Positions 1-7,262 of a DNA stretch of 28,360 nucleotides are shown piece by piece. The translations under genes were made by a program, and so were the position numbers. Each line of letters starts with the position of its first letter. The first letter of the stretch is position 1. The notes beneath the pieces were generated by a model. It saw nothing but the letters and a program-made list of their open reading frames with translations. It was not told where the DNA came from and searched no databases. This DNA is from Candidatus Shapirobacteria bacterium (GTDB lineage: Bacteria; Patescibacteriota; Microgenomatia; UBA12405; UBA6130), in NCBI GenBank assembly GCA_027007615.1, contig JALTFB010000023.1:1-28360 (forward strand), given 5' to 3'.

Positions 1-15
1 GTATAGACACAAACT

Positions 16-708
16 CTACCAAGAAGCATTGGTCTGCTTCGTCCCTAGGCTAACGCTATATTGATAAGATCTTCCCTGATACCCATTTCCTGCTGATGAA
101 CTCAGACCGAAAGTTAGCTTATAGATTTGATACTTCTTGGAGCCAACTGAACTGGAATCATTAAACCAATTATTCAACCCCAAACCTGAACTATAATTCC
201 AGGTGTTAGCTGTTACTCCAGTTTCCCAGGAATATCCAACACCATTTAACCAGCTCCTGATATTCAAAGGCCCCCATTCTCCTTCCCAGTCATTAGATGC
301 ATAGCGATGAACGTGTCTAAGTTGCATATAAGAAGGGGTCCCCCCACCGCCGACCCAACTCCCGTTAACTGTAAATCTGTAATTAAAAGGGAGAGTTCCA
401 CGATTATAGACAACCATATAAACAGATCTTTCCTCATCATTTTGGCCGTAGTTGCTAGGCTGCATATTTTCTAAAACCGGAAAATAGGCAACCTGTGTCT
501 CTGTTCCATCATTGTCATAAACAACTGTATAAGCTGTTCCCGAACCAGTAACATCAGTTGTTGTTCCTACTCCGCTTCTTAAAGTACCAACCTCAATTAC
601 ATTATCAGCCGCTGTCACATTGCTGGTAAACTGAGCTCTGGCTGCCGTTCCTGCGGTAGCTAAGACTACTGTCAAAACCAATAGACTCTTCAGTATTCTC
701 CTTGTCAT
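16..708 (-). CDS. Secreted TasA/camelysin-like surface protein
   Basis: A 230-residue exported protein. The N-terminus has basic residues (MTRR), a hydrophobic core and a likely cleavage site at ARA-Q near residue 25. After the signal comes a phenylalanine and then an NVIEVGTL stretch, resembling the start of mature TasA/CalY proteins (AYFSD...FTAGTL). A later NRGTLPFNYRF segment fits the beta-sandwich part of that family. The rest is rich in Gly, Ser, Asn, Tyr and Trp, with no cysteine and no C-terminal anchor, which suits a secreted or fibre-forming protein. The start is firm: AGGAGGTGA lies just before the ATG. It follows the small gene ending at 741 by 32 bases and is probably cotranscribed with it. 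Family assignment is by motif only; a generic secreted beta protein is the alternative. Confidence 0.55.
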   Translation of the reverse strand: MTRRILKSLLVLTVVLATAGTAARAQFTSNVTAADNVIEVGTLRSGVGTTTDVTGSGTAYTVVYDNDGTETQVAYFPVLENMQPSNYGQNDEERSVYMVVYNRGTLPFNYRFTVNGSWVGGGGTPSYMQLRHVHRYASNDWEGEWGPLNIRSWLNGVGYSWETGVTANTWNYSSGLGLNNWFNDSSSVGSKKYQIYKLTFGLSSSAGNGYQGRSYQYSVSLGTKQTNASW

Positions 709-740
709 TTATCTCACCTCCTTTCTTTTATTTCTAAATC

Positions 741-953
741 TTAATTATCTCTTCGCCTAGATATTCCTAACGCCAATGGCAGCAAGGCCATATCTATTGC
801 TAAGCCTACTAATATTATGCCCAATTCTGCCGCAGCAGCTAATTGTTGCCTAATGCTATGAACAGCTTGGTATTTGCCCGTTAGCAATGCTTCATATAAA
901 GCTGCCACTACCTTATCAGCCCCTTCCCATTCCCTTAGGGCCAATTCTTTCAT
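741..953 (-). CDS. Small single-pass membrane protein, unknown function
   Basis: A 70-residue protein from the ATG at 953. It has a charged N-terminal half with helical character and one hydrophobic segment (about residues 43-62), ending in SRRRDN. The frame stays open upstream to a TTG at 1019, but that extension would be translated through the terminator hairpin at 974-1003, so the ATG at 953, with AAGGAAG directly in front of it, is preferred. The spacing of that ribosome site is tight. It lies just upstream of the TasA-like gene, so a role in its export or anchoring is possible but is only inferred from position. No family was recognised. Confidence 0.5.
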   Translation of the reverse strand: MKELALREWEGADKVVAALYEALLTGKYQAVHSIRQQLAAAAELGIILVGLAIDMALLPLALGISRRRDN

Positions 954-973
954 CTTCCTTTGGCCAGCAAAAT

Positions 974-1003
974 AAAAAACCGCCTCCGCTGGCGGCTTTT
1001 TCC
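974..1003 (-). terminator. Rho-independent terminator after the VanZ-like gene
   Basis: On the minus strand an A-run is followed by GCCGCC, a short loop, GGCGGT and a T-run. It sits 60 bases after the VanZ-like stop and before the small membrane gene. It also has A/T runs on both sides and could act in either direction. If the promoter at 1041-1069 is real, the hairpin would lie in the leader of the next operon and could attenuate it. Confidence 0.75.
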
Positions 1004-1040
1004 AACCAATATAAGACAACTTATAATCATCACTATTTAC

Positions 1041-1069
1041 ACATTACACAATTGCCGGAATTTTGTCAA
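1041..1069 (-). promoter_or_regulatory. Candidate sigma70 promoter for the TasA-like operon
   Basis: On the minus strand, TTGACA (1069-1064), a 17-base spacer and TAATGT (1046-1041). The -35 box is perfect and the -10 box is weak. The -35 contains the TGA stop codon of the VanZ-like gene. Transcription would start near 1034, upstream of the hairpin at 974-1003. Confidence 0.35.
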
Positions 1070-1446
1070 ATCAAAAATTGCCACTTCTTTAGCAGGCGGC
1101 GGAAGAAATTCAAAGCCAGCCGCCAGGATAGGTAAATTCCCAAAGCATCAATAAAAACATCCCGTAGACAACCATGCCGCGTAGGCACAAAATGCTGGTG
1201 GATTTCATCGAGCATCCCCCAAATTGCCGCCATGGCAAAAGCTTCCCGCCAGCGGCGCGGCCGCGGATATAATGCCAAATCCCAAAGTAAAAATAAGATT
1301 CCGTATTCGATAAGATGTAGAGTTTTAAAGAACAAAAAACTCAGCCAATAGCTTTCGCTAACAGCAATCCTGTGTTGCGAAGAAAGGAAAAAAATAAAAC
1401 CCATCCAAACCGCTACCGGTATTTTACGGCTAATCTTCTTTATCAA
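1066..1446 (-). CDS. VanZ-like membrane protein
   Basis: A 126-residue integral membrane protein. VanZ-family landmarks are in order: an early IFFLSSQ, then KTLHLIEYGILF in the second helix, then DEIHQHFVPTR followed by RDVFIDALG. These match the family pattern DEihQ.fvPgR..s..D. VanZ itself confers low-level teicoplanin resistance, but most relatives are uncharacterised envelope proteins, so resistance should not be assumed. The start is TTG at 1446, chosen because AGGAGG stands 7 bases upstream. The coding region overlaps the end of the stalked surface protein by 17 bases, so translation of the two is probably coupled. Confidence 0.8.
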   Translation of the reverse strand: MIKKISRKIPVAVWMGFIFFLSSQHRIAVSESYWLSFLFFKTLHLIEYGILFLLWDLALYPRPRRWREAFAMAAIWGMLDEIHQHFVPTRHGCLRDVFIDALGIYLSWRLALNFFRRLLKKWQFLI

Positions 1447-2503
1447 CTGCTTCCTCCTTTTGCTTCATTATAAAGTATCCGCTAATCATTGCAACTCCGC
1501 TACCAGTGAAAATCAACGGCAGGGCAAAATTTCTTCGTTGCTGACCCGGAATACTCAACGACCTCTGGGCTCCTTTCACTTCCCCGCTAGGGCTGGCTGT
1601 TGCTTTATCATCAACTAGTGATGCCGTTGCAGAGCTGTTCTCGATAACCGGGCTTGCCGCTAAAGTTGCCGTCGGGGTTATTAAACTTGCCAAGATCGGC
1701 CGGCGTTGATAAGTTTGTCCGGCAGCGAAACTGTTTTCCCATTGCCAATCCCGATAGCCGGCGCGTTGGGCCCGCAGGCGATGCCGCCCCAAAGAACATG
1801 ACACCTGGCGATCATCATCACAATAACAGCCGGAACAAAATTTTAACGTCTCCGGCAAATAATGGTGGATATATTTGCCATCCACATAAATTTTTACACT
1901 CGCCATCTCGTTGCTGTTTTCATCGCGGGCGGCCAAGAGCTGGCAACTGGCCGAGCTGGGCGTTGGCGTTGGCGTGGGAACGAGGGTTGCTGTTGGCACC
2001 GAGGTCGGGCTGGGCGATGGGGACAGCGTCGGCGTTGGAGTTGGCGTTGGCTTTGGATCAACTGTCAAACTGAATTCCTGCGAATCATAATAGCTGCTTG
2101 CCCCATCCTTTTTAATCCTCACCCTATAAACAGCATCCCCCTCAAAATCACTGTAAAACTTATCGCCAATTGTCAGCCGGCCACTCCCGCTCGCATCGGA
2201 CAATACCTCTGGCATACTGTCCCAAGGACCATTCCAAGCCAGCCAACTCTGGCCATTTCGTCCCAACGTATATAACCTTCGCAGATTAGAGGCTGGAGAA
2301 CCACCCAAAGCCTTTACTTTATATTTCGCAACCGGCTCCAAATTCGAGAGCGAAATCACAACATCAAATCTTGCCGAGGCAGTAGCCACATTCGGCAAGC
2401 CAACAACGTCAATTATCGGAGCGGCAAAAATAGAAGACGAAAATAAAAAGCTAATAAACAACAAGATAATCAACCAATGGCAAAAATAAGACCCCCTGGG
2501 CAT
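1430..2503 (-). CDS. Stalked surface protein with PEGA-like domain
   Basis: A 357-residue envelope protein. It has a signal segment (about residues 9-27, ending FAA), a first beta-rich domain (about 29-150), a Pro/Thr/Ser linker of TPTPTP type (about 152-186), and a cysteine-containing domain (about 187-275). The last contains VKIYVDGKYIHH and RAGYRDWQW, patterns typical of PEGA domains. A second Ser/Thr/Ala-rich stretch follows, then a membrane helix near 330-348 and an acidic tail. Cysteines cluster in that second domain (FCSGCYC and a later VSC), suggesting disulphides or a metal site. The C-terminus is a membrane anchor without an LPxTG-type signal. No ribosome site precedes the ATG, but a promoter ends six bases before it. 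The substrate or partner is unknown. Confidence 0.65.
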   Translation of the reverse strand: MPRGSYFCHWLIILLFISFLFSSSIFAAPIIDVVGLPNVATASARFDVVISLSNLEPVAKYKVKALGGSPASNLRRLYTLGRNGQSWLAWNGPWDSMPEVLSDASGSGRLTIGDKFYSDFEGDAVYRVRIKKDGASSYYDSQEFSLTVDPKPTPTPTPTLSPSPSPTSVPTATLVPTPTPTPSSASCQLLAARDENSNEMASVKIYVDGKYIHHYLPETLKFCSGCYCDDDRQVSCSLGRHRLRAQRAGYRDWQWENSFAAGQTYQRRPILASLITPTATLAASPVIENSSATASLVDDKATASPSGEVKGAQRSLSIPGQQRRNFALPLIFTGSGVAMISGYFIMKQKEEAVDKED

Positions 2504-2509
2504 TGATTG

Positions 2510-2538
2510 ATAATAAACAAAAAATTAATAACCTTCAA
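2510..2538 (-). promoter_or_regulatory. Promoter for leaderless stalked surface protein gene
   Basis: On the minus strand, TTGAAG (2538-2533), exactly 17 bases, then TATTAT (2515-2510), six bases, and the ATG at 2503. Transcription would begin at or next to the start codon. There is no Shine-Dalgarno sequence. It stands back to back with the suf promoter. Confidence 0.6.
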
Positions 2539-2551
2539 TGCTCCAGCGGCC

Positions 2552-2580
2552 TTGACACCGTCGCTTCCAGCCTGTAAACT
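2552..2580 (+). promoter_or_regulatory. Sigma70 promoter of the suf operon
   Basis: TTGACA (2552-2557), a 17-base spacer and TAAACT (2575-2580). Predicted transcription start is about 2587, leaving roughly 10 bases before the ATG of the Rrf2 regulator. No ribosome binding site fits in that leader. Confidence 0.7.
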
Positions 2581-2582
2581 AC

Positions 2583-2595
2583 GACTAAATTAGTC
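2583..2595. promoter_or_regulatory. IscR-like operator in the suf promoter
   Basis: A perfect 13-base palindrome, GACTAAATTAGTC. It fits the core GACT-RWWWY-AGTC of the E. coli IscR type 1 (cluster-responsive) site. It covers the predicted transcription start and ends two bases before the Rrf2 start codon, so bound protein would block transcription initiation. The outer bases of the E. coli consensus are not conserved. Confidence 0.65.
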
Positions 2596-2596
2596 T

Positions 2597-2998
2597 ATGT
2601 TTAACTTAAACCGTCAAACTGGATATGCTTTTATAATCCTGGCCCACTTGGGCCGGCAACAGGGATATACTTCTCTAAGCGTCCTTGCCAAAGAACTTAA
2701 TCTCCCGCCTCAATTTGCCTCTAAAACCGCCGGCCGGCTGGTTAAAGCAGGCATTTTAAAAAGCAAAGAAGGCAAAAACGGCGGCTACCAATTAGCCCAA
2801 GAGATCAGTAAAATAAAACTGCTGGAAATTTTGGAGCTTTTTGAAGGCAAACTGCGGATTGTTGGCTGCCAAGGCCGAAAACACCCCTGTCCCCACGAAG
2901 CCCATTGCTTCCATAAAAAATTTTTTACCGGCAAATTTACCAATTTAATTGTTAAAGAAATAGAAAAATGGAATCTGGGCGACGTCTTAACCGCCTAG
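2597..2998 (+). CDS. Rrf2-family Fe-S regulator (IscR/SufR-like)
   Basis: A 133-residue winged-helix regulator. Residues 1-70 match the Rrf2 fold: GYAFIILAHL at the start, a LAKELNLPPQFASKTAGRLVKAGIL recognition region and the wing GKNGGYQLA. Cys91, Cys98 and Cys104 (spacing x6, x5) with His106 sit where IscR holds its [2Fe-2S] cluster (Cys-x5-Cys-x5-Cys...His), so a cluster-sensing regulator is likely. It is the first gene of the suf operon and its probable operator overlaps its own promoter, implying autoregulation and control of Fe-S assembly. The start agrees with the family's N-terminus; the leader is only about 10 bases and has no ribosome site. Exact ligand and signal cannot be read from the sequence. 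Confidence 0.88.
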   Translation: MFNLNRQTGYAFIILAHLGRQQGYTSLSVLAKELNLPPQFASKTAGRLVKAGILKSKEGKNGGYQLAQEISKIKLLEILELFEGKLRIVGCQGRKHPCPHEAHCFHKKFFTGKFTNLIVKEIEKWNLGDVLTA

Positions 2999-3022
2999 CT
3001 TGCCACCGAAATTTCAGACATC

Positions 3023-3763
3023 ATGATCTTATCCAAAAACATACTCTCTCTCCAAAATCTTACCGTCAAAGCCAAAAACAAGATTATTCTTCAAGACATT
3101 AATTTCTCCTTTAAAAAAGGAAAAATCTACGCCCTTATGGGACCTAATGGTTCGGGAAAATCCACCTTAGCTTATACAATTATGGGCCATCCTGACTACC
3201 GGCTTTCCCCGCAAAGCAAAATAATTTTTAAAGGAGAAAGCATCCGCGGCCTTTCCCCCGACCAAAGAGCCCGCCAAGGGCTTTTCCTGTCCTTCCAGTC
3301 CCCTGTCGCACTAACAGGCATTACTCCTTACCAGCTTTTGAGAAATGCCGCCGAAAATACTAATCTCTTTGACCTGGAGGAAACCATTGGCAAAGTTGCC
3401 AAAGAGCTAAAAATTAAGAAAAGCCTTCTTGAGCGCCCCCTTAACCAAAAGGCCTCCGGCGGGGAAAGGAAAAAGCTGGAATTGCTTCAAGCTGCCGTCC
3501 TTGACCCCCAGTTCTTAATTTTCGACGAAATAGATACCGGCGTAGACATTGATGCCCTAAAAACCATTGCCCGTTTCTTGAAAAAGCGCCGGAATGGTAA
3601 AACTTATGTGCTAATTACCCACTATAACCGCATTCTTGAATACCTCCAGCCTGACCAAGTGCTAGTAATGGGCCATGGGCAAATTATTAAAGTTGGCAAC
3701 AAAAAACTAGCTAAAGAAATTGAGAGCCATGGTTACAAAATCGCTTTGCCAGGCTCAAAATGA
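3023..3763 (+). CDS. sufC: SufC, ATPase of the SUF Fe-S scaffold
   Basis: A 246-residue cytoplasmic ABC-type ATPase that binds SufB and SufD and drives the conformational change needed for Fe-S cluster assembly. Walker A GPNGSGKST lies at residues 40-48, a Q-loop at LSFQSP (about 89-94), the signature ASGGERKK at about 144-151, Walker B FLIFDE at 164-169 and an H-loop in LITHYNR. The DEIDTGVD after Walker B is characteristic of SufC. Length is normal for the family. It follows the regulator after 24 bases and its stop overlaps the sufB start (ATGA), consistent with coupled translation. No membrane partner is nearby, as expected. Confidence 0.95.
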   Translation: MILSKNILSLQNLTVKAKNKIILQDINFSFKKGKIYALMGPNGSGKSTLAYTIMGHPDYRLSPQSKIIFKGESIRGLSPDQRARQGLFLSFQSPVALTGITPYQLLRNAAENTNLFDLEETIGKVAKELKIKKSLLERPLNQKASGGERKKLELLQAAVLDPQFLIFDEIDTGVDIDALKTIARFLKKRRNGKTYVLITHYNRILEYLQPDQVLVMGHGQIIKVGNKKLAKEIESHGYKIALPGSK

Positions 3764-5154
3764 AAAAAACTCGCCCTCGGTCTGAATATCGCTATGGTTT
3801 CCCGATGCCCCAAAAATACATTCTCAAAATTAAAAAAGGTTTAAATTTGAACGTTGTCCGCCGCATTTCGCAAGTTAAATCGGAACCTCTTTGGATGAAA
3901 CGGTTCCGCCGCCAAGCTTACCAAATCTTTCTAAAGGAAAAAATGCCCCCATGGGGCCCCGACCTTTCCCGAATTGACCTCAATGGCCTTTGCTATTACA
4001 TCAAACCCACCGAGGGCGCCGTTTCTTCCTGGCAAGACCTGCCCGAGGAAATAAAAGAGACCTATGACCGCATTGGCATTCCCGAAGCGGAGAAAAATCT
4101 TCTCGCCGGCGTTAACGCCCAATACGAATCTCAAGTTGTCTATGAAAACATCAGCCGCCAGTTGAACGAAAAGGGAGTTATTTTTTGCAGTATGGATACT
4201 GCTGTTAAAAAATACCCCTCGCTAGTACGCCCGCACTTTGGTAAGTTGATACCACCTGGTGATAATAAATTCGCCGCTCTCAACTCGGCCGTCTGGTCAG
4301 GCGGATCTTTCGTCTATATTCCCAAAGGCGTCAAGATTAAGCAGCCTTTGCAAGCCTATTTCCGCATTAATGCCCCTAATTTTGGCCAGTTTGAACGAAC
4401 ACTAATCATTGCCGATGAGGGAAGCCAAGCCCACTATATTGAAGGCTGCACTGCGCCAATTTATTCCAGCGATTCTCTTCACGCCGGAGTAGTGGAGATT
4501 TTTGTCAAAAAGGGCGCCCAGCTGAGATATACCGCTGTGCAAAACTGGAGCAAAAACGTTTATAACCTGGTTACCAAGCGCGCTTGGGTGGGAGAAGATG
4601 GGCGCATGGAATGGGTGGACGGCAACTTGGGCAGCAAAGTTAATATGAAATACCCCAGTTGCCTGTTGGCGGGAAAAAAAGCCGAGGGCAGGATGCTCTC
4701 GCTGGCATTAGCATCTCGGGGACAAATCCAAGACAGCGGCGCCAAGATGATTCATCTTGCTCCGAAAACCAAATCTAAAATCATCGCCAAATCCGTTTCC
4801 AAATCCGGCGGCCATTCTTCTTACCGAGGCTTAATCCAAATTTCACCTCAAGCTAAAGATGCCAAAGCATCTTCCGCTTGCGACACTCTAATTTTGGATC
4901 GCCAATCGCGGTCCGACACCTATCCGATTATTCGTGTCAACGGCAAAAGGGCGGCGGTTCAGCATGAAGCGACTACCGAACGGCTGGCGGCAGAAAAGCT
5001 TTTTTATCTCAATTGCCGCGGTTTCTCCAATCATCAAGCCGAAAGCCTACTGGTTAATGGCTTTTTTGATCCTATCGTCCGCCTAATCCCCCTGGAATAC
5101 GCCCTAGAGCTGAATCGGCTTATCGAATTGGAAATGGAAGGAAGCGTGGGGTGA
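3760..5154 (+). CDS. sufB: SufB, Fe-S cluster scaffold protein
   Basis: A 464-residue scaffold subunit of the SufBCD complex, on which sulfur and iron are assembled. Family landmarks are present: NSAVWSGGSFVYIPKGV (about 175-191), YIEGCTAP with Cys230 (equivalent to the sulfur-accepting Cys254 of E. coli), YTAVQNWS and the C-terminal QHEATTERL through LIELEMEGSVG. The C-terminal FYLNCRG has leucine where E. coli SufB has Cys405, as in Bacillus-type SufB, but a cysteine two residues on. Length is normal. It overlaps sufC and sufD by four bases each. Confidence 0.95.
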   Translation: MKKTRPRSEYRYGFPMPQKYILKIKKGLNLNVVRRISQVKSEPLWMKRFRRQAYQIFLKEKMPPWGPDLSRIDLNGLCYYIKPTEGAVSSWQDLPEEIKETYDRIGIPEAEKNLLAGVNAQYESQVVYENISRQLNEKGVIFCSMDTAVKKYPSLVRPHFGKLIPPGDNKFAALNSAVWSGGSFVYIPKGVKIKQPLQAYFRINAPNFGQFERTLIIADEGSQAHYIEGCTAPIYSSDSLHAGVVEIFVKKGAQLRYTAVQNWSKNVYNLVTKRAWVGEDGRMEWVDGNLGSKVNMKYPSCLLAGKKAEGRMLSLALASRGQIQDSGAKMIHLAPKTKSKIIAKSVSKSGGHSSYRGLIQISPQAKDAKASSACDTLILDRQSRSDTYPIIRVNGKRAAVQHEATTERLAAEKLFYLNCRGFSNHQAESLLVNGFFDPIVRLIPLEYALELNRLIELEMEGSVG

Positions 5155-5669
5155 AGGTAATCGACCTTAACAAAACAAAACGGCGCCGTTTCATCTTTAA
5201 GCGCCCGGGGCGTTGGCAAATAATTTTCAGGAATTTATCCGGCCGGCTCAATTTTGAAATCCGCAGCCGCGGAGTAAATTTGGAAATTAATGGCTTCTAT
5301 CACGGCAAGAGTCACGACCAATTCCGCTTGCAAACTAATCAACATCATATCGCCCCTCATTCCCATTCTAATCTCACCATCAAGGGAGTCCTCGACCAAC
5401 ATGCCCGATTTTTTCACCAAGGATGGGTAAAGATTGAAAAAACAGCCAAAGATAGTGAAGCCCACCAACAAAACCGCAGCCTTCTGCTTTCCCCCAATTG
5501 CTCCGTTGAATCACAACCCTTTCTAGAAATTCTCAACCACCAAGTGGTTTGCAGCCATGCCGTTAGCATCGCCGCGCCCGATTCCGAAGAGCAATTCTTT
5601 CTACAAAGCCGCGGCATAACCAAGAAAAAATCCCGGAAATTAATCGTTGAAGAGTTCCTCCGGCAATGA
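5151..5669 (+). CDS. sufD: Mini-SufD, scaffold partner of SufB
   Basis: A 172-residue protein from a GTG start that overlaps the sufB stop. It matches only the later part of SufD: HxHSNLTIKGV, then a bulky charged strand, QQNRSLLLSPNCSVESQPFLEI, and VCSHAVSIAAPDSEEQFFLQSRGI with Cys134 and His136 where SufD carries its conserved cluster-assembly residues. Canonical SufD is about 400-450 residues, so the N-terminal helical domain and the first part of the beta-helix are missing. The operon position, intact frame and flanking ATGA/GTGA overlaps argue that it is a functional reduced protein rather than a pseudogene. It presumably still pairs with SufB and SufC. Confidence 0.82.
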   Translation: MKVIDLNKTKRRRFIFKRPGRWQIIFRNLSGRLNFEIRSRGVNLEINGFYHGKSHDQFRLQTNQHHIAPHSHSNLTIKGVLDQHARFFHQGWVKIEKTAKDSEAHQQNRSLLLSPNCSVESQPFLEILNHQVVCSHAVSIAAPDSEEQFFLQSRGITKKKSRKLIVEEFLRQ

Positions 5670-6871
5670 AAAACTTAAAAGCGGATTTTCCCATCTTCAA
5701 ACGCTTTCCCAATTTAGTCTATCTAGATTCAACCGCTACCGCCTTAAAACCAAAGCCGGTAATCGCCAAAATTAACCAATATTACCGGCATTATTCCGCC
5801 AATATCTTCAGGGGAATTTATGATATCTCCGAAAAAGCAACTTACGAATACGAAAAAAGCCGAAAAATAATCGCTAAATTCATCGGCGGCGCCCCTGAAG
5901 AAATTGTTTTCACTCGCAACACCACCGAATCGCTCAATTTACTAGCAGCCGGTTTGGGACAACAATTTAAAGGGCCGGTGGCCATTACCACCACCATAAT
6001 GGAACATCATTCCAATTTCCTCCCCTGGCAAAGGCTCGTCAAAAAACGCCATGGCCGTCTAAGCATTATAGGGATTGGCCAGAGCGGCCACTTGCAAAAA
6101 CCGCTGCAATTCATTAATCCCGATACCAAAATATTAGCCATCACTTATGTTTCCAATGTTTTAGGCACCGTCAATGACTTGCCTTCAATTATTAAAAAAG
6201 CTAAAAAGAAGTACCCAAAGCTAATTATCATTGTTGATGCCGCTCAAGCAGCCCCTCACTTAAAACTAAATGTTCACCGGCTGGGAGCTGATTTTGTTGC
6301 TTTTTCTGGCCACAAGATGCTTGGCCCTACAGGCATCGGCGTCCTTTGGGGAAAAAAGGGTTTACTGGAAAATTTGCCACCCTATCAGCTAGGCGGAGAA
6401 ATGGTCCAATCGGTAAGTGTTGCCAAGACCATTTTTAAGCCGTCTCCTCATCGCTTTGAAGCGGGGACTCCCCATATTGCCGGTGTAATCGGCCTGCAAA
6501 AAGCGGCCAAATATTTACAAAACATTGGCCTGGATAAAATTCATCACCATGAACAAAAATTGGCCAAAATAGCTATCCATGAATTAAAAAAAGCCTTTGG
6601 TAACAGAGTGCGCATCCTGGGGCCAAAAGAAAGCGAGAAGCGCGCCGGAGTGGTTGCTTTCAATATCGCCGATACTCACCCTCATGACTTGGCCCAAATT
6701 TTAAACGAGCAGCACATTTGCGTCCGCGCCGGTTATCATTGCGCCCAGCCGCTTCATCAGTATTTAAATGCCAACGCTTCTCTCCGCGCCAGTTTTTACA
6801 TTTATAATAACGAGACTGATGTTGTAAAATTAATTGCCGGCTTAAAAAGAGCGGTAAAAATATTAACTTAG
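5666..6871 (+). CDS. sufS: SufS, cysteine desulfurase
   Basis: A 401-residue PLP enzyme that takes sulfur from cysteine, leaving alanine, and passes the persulfide to SufU. YLDSTATALKP, FTRNTTESLNLLA, VDAAQAAPH and FSGHKMLGPTGIGVLWG follow the class V aminotransferase order; Lys217 in SGHK is the expected PLP Schiff-base residue. Cys359 in RAGYHCAQPLH is the expected catalytic cysteine on its loop. Length matches SufS (group II). It overlaps the sufD stop by four bases and is followed by sufU after 12 bases, the usual partner for this type. Confidence 0.95.
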   Translation: MKNLKADFPIFKRFPNLVYLDSTATALKPKPVIAKINQYYRHYSANIFRGIYDISEKATYEYEKSRKIIAKFIGGAPEEIVFTRNTTESLNLLAAGLGQQFKGPVAITTTIMEHHSNFLPWQRLVKKRHGRLSIIGIGQSGHLQKPLQFINPDTKILAITYVSNVLGTVNDLPSIIKKAKKKYPKLIIIVDAAQAAPHLKLNVHRLGADFVAFSGHKMLGPTGIGVLWGKKGLLENLPPYQLGGEMVQSVSVAKTIFKPSPHRFEAGTPHIAGVIGLQKAAKYLQNIGLDKIHHHEQKLAKIAIHELKKAFGNRVRILGPKESEKRAGVVAFNIADTHPHDLAQILNEQHICVRAGYHCAQPLHQYLNANASLRASFYIYNNETDVVKLIAGLKRAVKILT

Positions 6872-6883
6872 TCAATCGATAAT

Positions 6884-7243
6884 ATGGATTCTCTTTATAA
6901 AAGTATTATTTTGAAAAATTACCGCCATCCGCAAAATTTTGGCCGATTAAAAAATCCCGACAAAACCGTTCAGGCCAATAATGAGCATTGCGGTGATAGG
7001 ATTACCTTGGATGTTAAATTAAAAAACGGCCGGCTCAAAGATATCCGCTTCTGGTCGCAAGGTTGCGCAATTTCCGTGGCCAGCGCTTCTATCCTAACCC
7101 AAGCGGTTAAGGGAAAAACCACGGCGGAAATTTTTCGCTTAAACAAAAATTTTGTTTTGAAAAAATTAGGCATCAAATTAAGTCCCAACCGCCTTAAGTG
7201 CGCCCTTTTGCCTCTAGAAGCTATCCAGAAAGCGTTGTGCTAA
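6884..7243 (+). CDS. sufU: SufU, sulfur-transfer/zinc scaffold protein
   Basis: A 119-residue protein of the IscU/NifU-N fold, the sulfur acceptor for SufS. Cys36 and Asp38 in NEHCGD, Cys61 in SQGCAIS and Cys106 in LKCALLP form the expected metal/sulfur site. SufU of Bacillus is about 147 residues with an insertion before the last cysteine; this one is shorter, nearer the IscU length, so the SufU/IscU distinction rests mainly on its position after sufS. It is the last gene of the suf operon. No convincing terminator is visible in the 19 bases before the converging gene. Confidence 0.88.
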   Translation: MDSLYKSIILKNYRHPQNFGRLKNPDKTVQANNEHCGDRITLDVKLKNGRLKDIRFWSQGCAISVASASILTQAVKGKTTAEIFRLNKNFVLKKLGIKLSPNRLKCALLPLEAIQKALC

Positions 7244-7262
7244 AGATAATGGAGCTGATTTT

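Noticed and set aside
1654..2275. Long plus-strand open frames opposite the stalked surface gene
   Set aside because: They mirror the Pro/Thr linker on the other strand, lack family features, and have no ribosome site.
16..2503. Antibiotic resistance island based on the VanZ-like gene
   Set aside because: No vanHAX or regulatory genes are nearby, and VanZ-family proteins are common envelope proteins.
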